Positions 58,256-64,000 of a stretch of DNA of 64,000 bases are shown here, piece by piece. Origin of the DNA: Paramarasmius palmivorus (Eukaryota; Basidiomycota; Agaricomycetes; Agaricales; Marasmiaceae). Location of the stretch: contig JAYKXP010000190.1 in the NCBI GenBank assembly GCA_037176845.1, positions 16,891 through 80,890 of the forward strand, written 5' to 3'. The notes beneath the pieces are model-generated. The model saw nothing but the letters and a program-made list of their open reading frames with translations, searched no databases and was not told where the DNA came from. The first letter of the stretch is position 1, and each line of letters starts with the position of its first letter. A program made the position numbers and the translations under genes.

Positions 58256-60819
58256 GGCTGTGATAAACTGGTGATAGGTTGAGCGGTGGCGAGCTAGCAA
58301 TCGAAGGATACAGAAGAAACTTGTTCTGAGGATTGGTGAGTCCGCCGTGCCCTTTTATAGACAATCCAGGGCAAGCCGGCGGTCGCTCAGAACAGGTCAA
58401 GGTTGCATCCAGACATGTCTCTGAACCGGCAGGCGGGATGCTAGGGCAGCTTGCATTAAAGATGGTGCGGGATGGTTATTCGTAAAGAAGGAGTCTGGAC
58501 TTGGCGTTCAGACGAACAATAATTCCACCGACAGCCCTCTTCTTTGGGGTAAAGGTAAAGGAACACAGGTTAACGAAAGGACAGCCCTCACGGTAGCACC
58601 TGAGGGAGATCGTATCCAGTCAAGGTGGGAAGAAATGTGGCGCAGAACAAAACGCCACAGACATGAGGGACTCTGGAATTCGTAAGTCAAAATCCCTAGA
58701 AGGAGAAGATGAGCATACCGACGAAAAGACGAATCGCCGATTTTGTTGCTCTCGTGATTCTTCCGTATCATCGTGAACTCCTGTGGACAGGTATCTCAAC
58801 CAGAATGTAAGAGTATGGATTTAGTCGAAGGAGCCGTAACGCAGTGCTCTCCAGACATCTCTGGAAGAGAGTAGTTAGGCAGAGAAATATCATGGTTGCA
58901 GCGTCACGTCGTGAGCATTTCTCGTCCTAGTACCACTAATTCATCCAAAGCCGCGAGCACCAGGACATTGGGAATGTGCAACATGACATAGGAATAAATG
59001 GGGTTTGAAGTTCTTGACAAGACAGTGCATGAGGCGTGGCTGAAGAGCAATAAGCGAACTTCGGATTCGGGAAGTATGTCATTTTCAACTGCAAGAAATC
59101 GTTCTGTCATTAACAGATTTATCGCCGAGTGGGAATCCGTGCTTACCAGAGAGAGAATGCATCCTTTCTCCGCTTATCGATATCCGGATTGTCTGTTCGC
59201 AACAGACGTTAGACGATCAAGTCGGGCACCTGTGTACTGGTTTTCCAAGGTGAATCATATGAAAAACAAGTGACGAGATACGGGAAAGTCCTGGTGGAAA
59301 TACGAAGCTTTGGATGTGTCATAGGCAAAAGACCTGTTGACAAACATCACGTCAGAGAAGATACTGCGCCGTTGAAGCCGAATGCTAAAGATACAAGTTA
59401 GATTTTCGCGTGTCAGCGATGTTGTAAACCTACCCTGCACCGAGGCAAAACGCTATCCACATGAATCTCGGAATGTCGTTCAGCTCCAATTCTTGATTTG
59501 CGTGAATATGTGTAATTCTTGCTGAGGCTATGGAAATGAGGAGGGGAATATTGAGAACAACGACGTCGACATTGCAGAAGCCACGTCGCGTCTTCTTGCA
59601 TCCAATTCCCATATCTGTCCTTCATGTTATATAGCAGCAATTGCAGACTAGCGTGTGTAGCTAGCTGTTCGAGGCCTACAAGCCCCAGGCTGAGGAAGGG
59701 TCTCATTGGATGCTTTGGAGACTTGAAGAACCGACATTCCGTGCGGTCAATGATCAAACTGAAATCGAGCATAGGCAGTATATCAGTTCGACTTTGACTT
59801 GAGAGCGGCAGCTCTGCGAACTGGGACGACGGAAAGTCTGAAAGAGCTTTTCAAAAGTGGTGGTTGGGAAGAAAAATGTGCCGGAGAAATGGACGGCTTC
59901 ATCACACCGTGACTCACCTGGCAGGCAACTCTCAGCGGTACTACGACACCATGGGCCTCGAACCTTCAGCTTCCGCCCTCGACTGTGGAGGTGGTGGTGC
60001 ATGGAATATTGGGCAAGGTGCAGATACATACCAGCACGGATCCACATGCTAATGTGCTGACGGTGAGGCATCCTCTCGTCTAACCACGATCGTCTTGCTC
60101 CCGTTGCCTTGTACGTTCGCAGGTCCAGAGGTGCGCTGGAGGTGCGTCTACCAAAATTCATGGTAGTTATGCGAATTGATTCATTCTGTTTGAATTTTCA
60201 GCAAGGATCCCCGCAACCAGAATTCAACAACAATATCCAGCGCATTGTTCGATCTGCATGTCACCGAACGTCTCACTCATCTCCAAATTCCTTCAGTAGT
60301 TCTACACAGCATCCATCGGAGCAGAAGAACGGAAAATCGTCGGCGTAACGAAGCATACTGCGTGCTGTTCTACGTTATTCCGTTATTTGCTCAAATTACG
60401 GTTTCTTGAAGTATCAGAAGACCAGAGGTCGGACTCGGACTCGGAGAAGAGGCTCAACGATCACGTGCAGGAAACGTCCGCAAGCTCATCAGGTATTTGC
60501 ACCGTTACCGCGACGACATCGGCACAGGACAAAGCAGACTAGGCAGCAACAATGCATGCATATGTGTCGGAACTTCTATAGCAGTCAGTATCATGTATCA
60601 TGTGAATCACCGTTCCATGGAGACTTGTGTCTACGAAACTCCAACGGAAGGATGAACTCGCCGTGAGGGTTGGAATGACCTTGAAGCTATATTCGCTTCC
60701 GACTTCATCTCTGTATCTCGTGCTTTGGGTGCCTCACGAATGCTTTGATACAAAAAACGCTGGTTGGCTACTGCTGGCTTCATCATCCCAATCTTCTCAG
60801 TTCTTCTGCTCATACCCTC
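58256..60819. other. 2.5 kb without a confident gene
   Basis: Many medium frames occur on both strands. A minus-strand set at 60161-59413 includes a hydrophobic piece (VDVVVLNIPLLISIASARI) that could be part of an old membrane-protein gene, but splice phases did not connect. The region probably contains decayed genes. Confidence 0.35.
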
Positions 60820-61857
60820 ATGTTCAAAGCGAACCTTCTCCTGCTCTTTGCTGGTGCGGCGTCCGTTTTCACGGCGGTCTCAGGTGCCACCATTACTTTC
60901 GACTGTACCAACATACCCCGTGAGTATGCTGCCATTCTTCTAGGAGAAACAAATGTTCATCATGCGAACATACAGAAACATGCAGCAACATGGTATAGTT
61001 CCATTGTTTAACAGCGGAAGTATACTCATCATACTTGCACTAGTGTTACGCCATGGGGCGTAATGCCTACGATCAGATGCACTACGACCCTCTGAGGACC
61101 GCGCGAGGTGGTAGAAGACGTGCTGCAGGCTGCGTGGCTGCGAGGTGTACACCTCCACCAGGTGTTGGTCGTACTACGTAATTGACTTTTCATCTCTCAT
61201 GATTTGGCCTGTGCTCACGCCTTCCGACCCAGATGCGATGAGTATCCCTTTGCAAGCACCTACGGTATTGGAATGTATACTGGATGGTACCGCAACACAG
61301 GTGCTACCACGCGTTGTGTTTCCCTTGATGAATGCCGCAGTATGTGATACACAAGATTCTACCAGTTGTTTCGCTTATGTTTTTGCGTAGGGCAGGGAGG
61401 GATGTTGAACGCCTTCTATCGTACTTTCAATTATGCCGATAACACAACGGTGAACGTTATGGTTTCAAACATTGGCAACTCCCCTTGGTGCTCGAACCCG
61501 AACATGGCGCCTGACAATGATTTCAGAACTGGTAGTCGTCCACCTTCCTTCGCTGGGGATGGCGATGGCAATGGAAACGCGTTGAACGCCAACGGCAATG
61601 TCACGGTCCACGAGTATAGGACTGCAGCTAACAGGACCGTTCGCTCACTCTCGGGCCCAGTCGAGATTGGGTCAGAGATCTTTGTGCCGAACGCGGACTG
61701 GGAGAATAACCCCAAGGTTAAGGATATGCTGCAACTTTTCCGCAGGCAGGACGATGATGATGACTGTACTAGTGGTAGTGCTCTTCTGCAGGAGGCGGCT
61801 AGCAAGTTGGATGCGGAGGAGCTAGGTGAAAGTGACACGATCGTCGAACGCGTCTAA
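60820..61857 (+). CDS. secreted NucA/NucB-type nuclease-like protein, probable frameshift at the first intron
   Basis: Exon 1 from 60820 encodes a signal peptide (MFKANLLLLFAGAASVFTAV) and the start ITFDCTNIP. Exon 2 (61044-61177) has GGRRRAAGC and Cys pairs. Exon 3 (61233-61339) has the hallmark CDEYPFAS followed by GMYTGWYRNT and TRCVSLDECR. Exon 4 (61391-61857) has GGMLNAFYR and ends in an acidic tail. This is the pattern of the NucA/NucB deoxyribonuclease-like family in fungi. Exons 2-4 join in phase. Exon 1 ends CCCC|GTGAGT and enters exon 2 one base out of phase; three Cs instead of four would restore it. The gene may be a young pseudogene, or the C-run a sequencing error. The internal DEYPF segment is intact. 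Confidence 0.65.
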
Positions 61858-62159
61858 TAGAGTGTACAATCTCTTTTTCTCGTGGTCTCTTTTGTTTTCA
61901 CGGTCGAATGAATGACAATCTCTGTTGCTATTGGGCATTAGACGAGGCGCGATTATAAACGTTTGAAATACCGATGTATTGTACTAAAGTGGAGGGTACA
62001 ATAGATGTATGCTTAGTCCTAGGCAATTCAGTGTGTCGAGTCATGAATCATAGTCAGCACCTGTGACTTCGGAGGCCTGATTAATGATTAGTCTTCCCTA
62101 GGCAGACTTATACCCACCGTGACGATGCGAGCATGTACGTTGCTTGATGATTATGTAGG

Positions 62160-62290
62160 TACCGGGGGGAGCGAGATGATGTTGAACCTTATATAGGGTT
62201 GTTTAACTTAGTACTATTGTACGGGAGGAGGGCTTCAAGACTTTGTTCCGTGGCTGATCATTATCCTGAGCCGATACATTAGTGTCAGCT
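62160..62290 (+). pseudogene. scrap of a mitochondrial-carrier-like gene
   Basis: The block GAACCnTATATAGG .. ACTATTGTACGnGAGGAGGGnnT .. ACTTTGTTCCGTGG matches the last exon of the carrier-like genes (codons for EPYIGL .. IVREEG .. LFRGW). Frameshifts prevent translation, and no upstream exons remain. It is the third trace of this gene in the window. Confidence 0.7.
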
Positions 62291-62480
62291 TGCCACCAGA
62301 ACATGCCAAGCCATTCGGTGGCCTTGCACGTTATAGAGCACATCTGCTGGAGTGTGTACTTGTAATTTGCCCTATTTCTTTTTGCGCTCGAACGAATAAC
62401 CTCTATTGCTATTACGTACAATATGTCGTTCCTCGGTAATCATACATTTCAAGCTCGCAAAAAATGATAGGAAATGACCT

Positions 62481-63339
62481 CTATCCCCCAATTCGATAAA
62501 CGTCAATGTTAGCAACCGTCTTAGAATCTTCAAGTTGTGGGTTGATCATCTCAAATCTGATGGATTTGCCCCCGTCACGGACTTCGCCGCGAAAGTGATA
62601 AAAACCAAACACATGCCACTGTGTCCCCTCTCCTTCAGGTACAAATTCGAACCTATTACTCCCAAGAAGATTCATCTTCGAGGACATGACCCAACCAGGT
62701 GACTTTTCGGTCCCAGAAGCATCCTTCGTCCAGGTCCAAGTCACATCGCAGCGAGCCTTATCGGATATCCCATCTGGGAGCGAGACGAAGATGTTTTCGT
62801 TCTCGGCGTACGGAGTATAGTTGAGTTTCCCTTTGAAGAGGGAACCATGGAAATGATGTATTCCCAAGTGTTCATTAACCTCGAAACGCGCCTTTGTCTG
62901 TCCCGCTTGGTCTTTGGTACTACCCGCGAATAGGATGTATTTCTTATTCTGATCTAGCGCCCCCGTAGTTGTCGTCGACTGAACTTGGCCCGTAGCGAAA
63001 ACGTCTGCCAGCTTGTCTGTCAATCCCTCAAGTGCGGCGTGGACTACGACGACGGGTGCGATTTCTGCGGTTCCTGTGAGCAGGACGGCATCCCTGATGG
63101 AACCTTGGATGAGGTTGGTGACACTGGCGACTTCGCGAACAAAATCACCCTCGCGGTGGGCACGACGTGTACGCGAAAAGGAGTATAAGGTTCCAACTAG
63201 CGGGATATACTCGACAAAGGCATAGGCGATACCCTCGAGATCGGTGAACCACTGCCGAGGATAGTTGGTAAGCTTTGGCTTTGAAGTCAAAAGGGCTCGT
63301 TTTGGAGAAACACACCGACGTTGTGTCTTGAGAAACCAT
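62481..63339 (-). CDS. unrecognised two-domain protein, paralogue 2
   Basis: A short first exon (63339-63316, MVSQDTTS) is joined in phase 0 to 63251-62481, giving 264 residues. It parallels the protein at 57438-58255 throughout: FVEYIPLVGTLYSFSRTR, ALEGLTDKLADVFATGQ, GIHHFHGSLFKGKLNYTPYA and VFGFYHFRGEVRDGG. An alternative start upstream in the same long frame would skip the short exon. The short-exon model is preferred because the paralogue uses the same structure. Function is not recognised. Confidence 0.75.
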
Positions 63340-64000
63340 GAAGGTATATTGGCTGAGATGGGGAGAGTAAAGTACACGCTAACGGGACGAAGGGAGAAAT
63401 GTGACAGTCAATAATCGGCGCGTCCACTGAATCCTTTAAGAGAAGCCCAGAAGAGGTGGTCCTGCCCGGAACCATCTTCTGCCTGCCAATCGAATGAAGG
63501 TGGAAGTGAAGTGTGAAAGGGCGCAATAACAGATAAGCGTCCGAGATTTTGCTTCATGTTGCTCATCGATATCGATCATGGTGACAGGAGTATGGAAGGA
63601 TGCCTCTGCCAATAGAGATGCGCGAGCGTCATCGAAGTGTGGATTTGCAAACTCTATGGCAAAAAATTGGCTTCTACGTCGGTTTCGGCGAAAAGATAAA
63701 ATCAAATACCTGCAGGGTGGTGACAAAGAAAGCGTTTCACCAAAGCCATAGCTTCATGGAGGTGCCTAATGGGTGTCTGGAAATTGTTATGATTGAACCA
63801 AGCTTGGTGGAAGTCGACTAGCAGGCAGGCCGGTGATACCGTAGAATTCCGTTGTACTATACTGAAGAGAAGGATCCTTTCAGCGATCCTTCGTGTAAAA
63901 TCATTCAATCTTTGCATTGAAAAGCCTTTTCGTTGGTTATCCTGTAGGTGTCCGAGAGGGGCCCGACATGATGCCGAAACTTGTTCAACCGTGCTTGGGA
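63340..64000. other. terminal stretch, no confident gene
   Basis: Frames of about 70-96 codons on the minus strand show no recognised motif. The region may contain the 5' part of a gene that continues beyond the window. Confidence 0.35.

Noticed and set aside
58508..60161. Seven-membrane-span receptor gene on the minus strand
   Set aside because: A hydrophobic piece near 59560 suggested this, but only one good span was found and the exons do not connect in phase.

Overview
The window looks like nuclear DNA of an agaricomycete (mushroom-forming basidiomycete). Genes are split by many 37-90 nt introns, mostly 50-60 nt. The gene families are typical of that group: NACHT NTPases with a short Gly/Asn-rich N-terminal exon, F-box proteins, a TKL-type kinase, an ankyrin/MYND protein, a BBE-like FAD oxidase, GH47 mannosidase and hydrophobin-like secreted proteins. 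Coordinates are based on exon models built by hand from open frames, GT..AG (one GC..AG) junctions and phase consistency. No RNA or database evidence was available.

Layout. 0-2.7 kb: the 5' end of one gene, and an eight-exon gene whose single frame encodes a protein kinase followed by a Zn(II)2Cys6 cluster. 3.1-22.6 kb: a large inverted duplication, with arms of about 5.1 and 5.3 kb in opposite orientation. Each arm carries a small motif gene (called J here) and two multi-pass membrane protein genes (A and B). Its ~9 kb centre holds a NACHT gene with four tandem copies of the post-NACHT module, a truncated GH47 gene, a third decayed copy of the arm and an intronless metallo-beta-lactamase-fold gene. 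22.6-30.7 kb: a conserved agaricomycete gene of unknown role, an ankyrin/SEC-C-like/MYND gene, a third J gene and further arm fragments. 30.7-44.6 kb: a tandem, mosaic duplication array of three intact F-box genes and one F-box stub, two hydrophobin-like genes and scattered metallo-beta-lactamase relics. This array is interrupted by a 2.65 kb element with terminal inverted repeats. 44.7-49.5 kb: a secreted BBE-like oxidase and a second NACHT gene. 50.5-57.0 kb: two paralogous mitochondrial-carrier-like genes flanking a lineage-specific gene that is interrupted by a foldback/telomere-like insertion. 57.4-63.4 kb: two paralogues of an unrecognised two-domain protein on either side of a NucA/NucB-type secreted nuclease-like gene.

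How the genes may work together. No metabolic pathway is visible. The recurring theme is an N-terminal exon with a Gly-Gly/Asn/Gly-Asn-Gln motif. It occurs on both NACHT proteins, on all three J proteins, on the 52.5-55.3 kb protein and, more weakly, on the 23.2 kb protein. In other fungi, NLR-type NTPases pair with neighbouring proteins through shared short N-terminal motifs, so a homotypic recognition module is a reasonable hypothesis here. It is an inference from sequence only. The rest of the window reads as a fast-evolving accessory region built by segmental duplication, inversion and mobile-element insertion.
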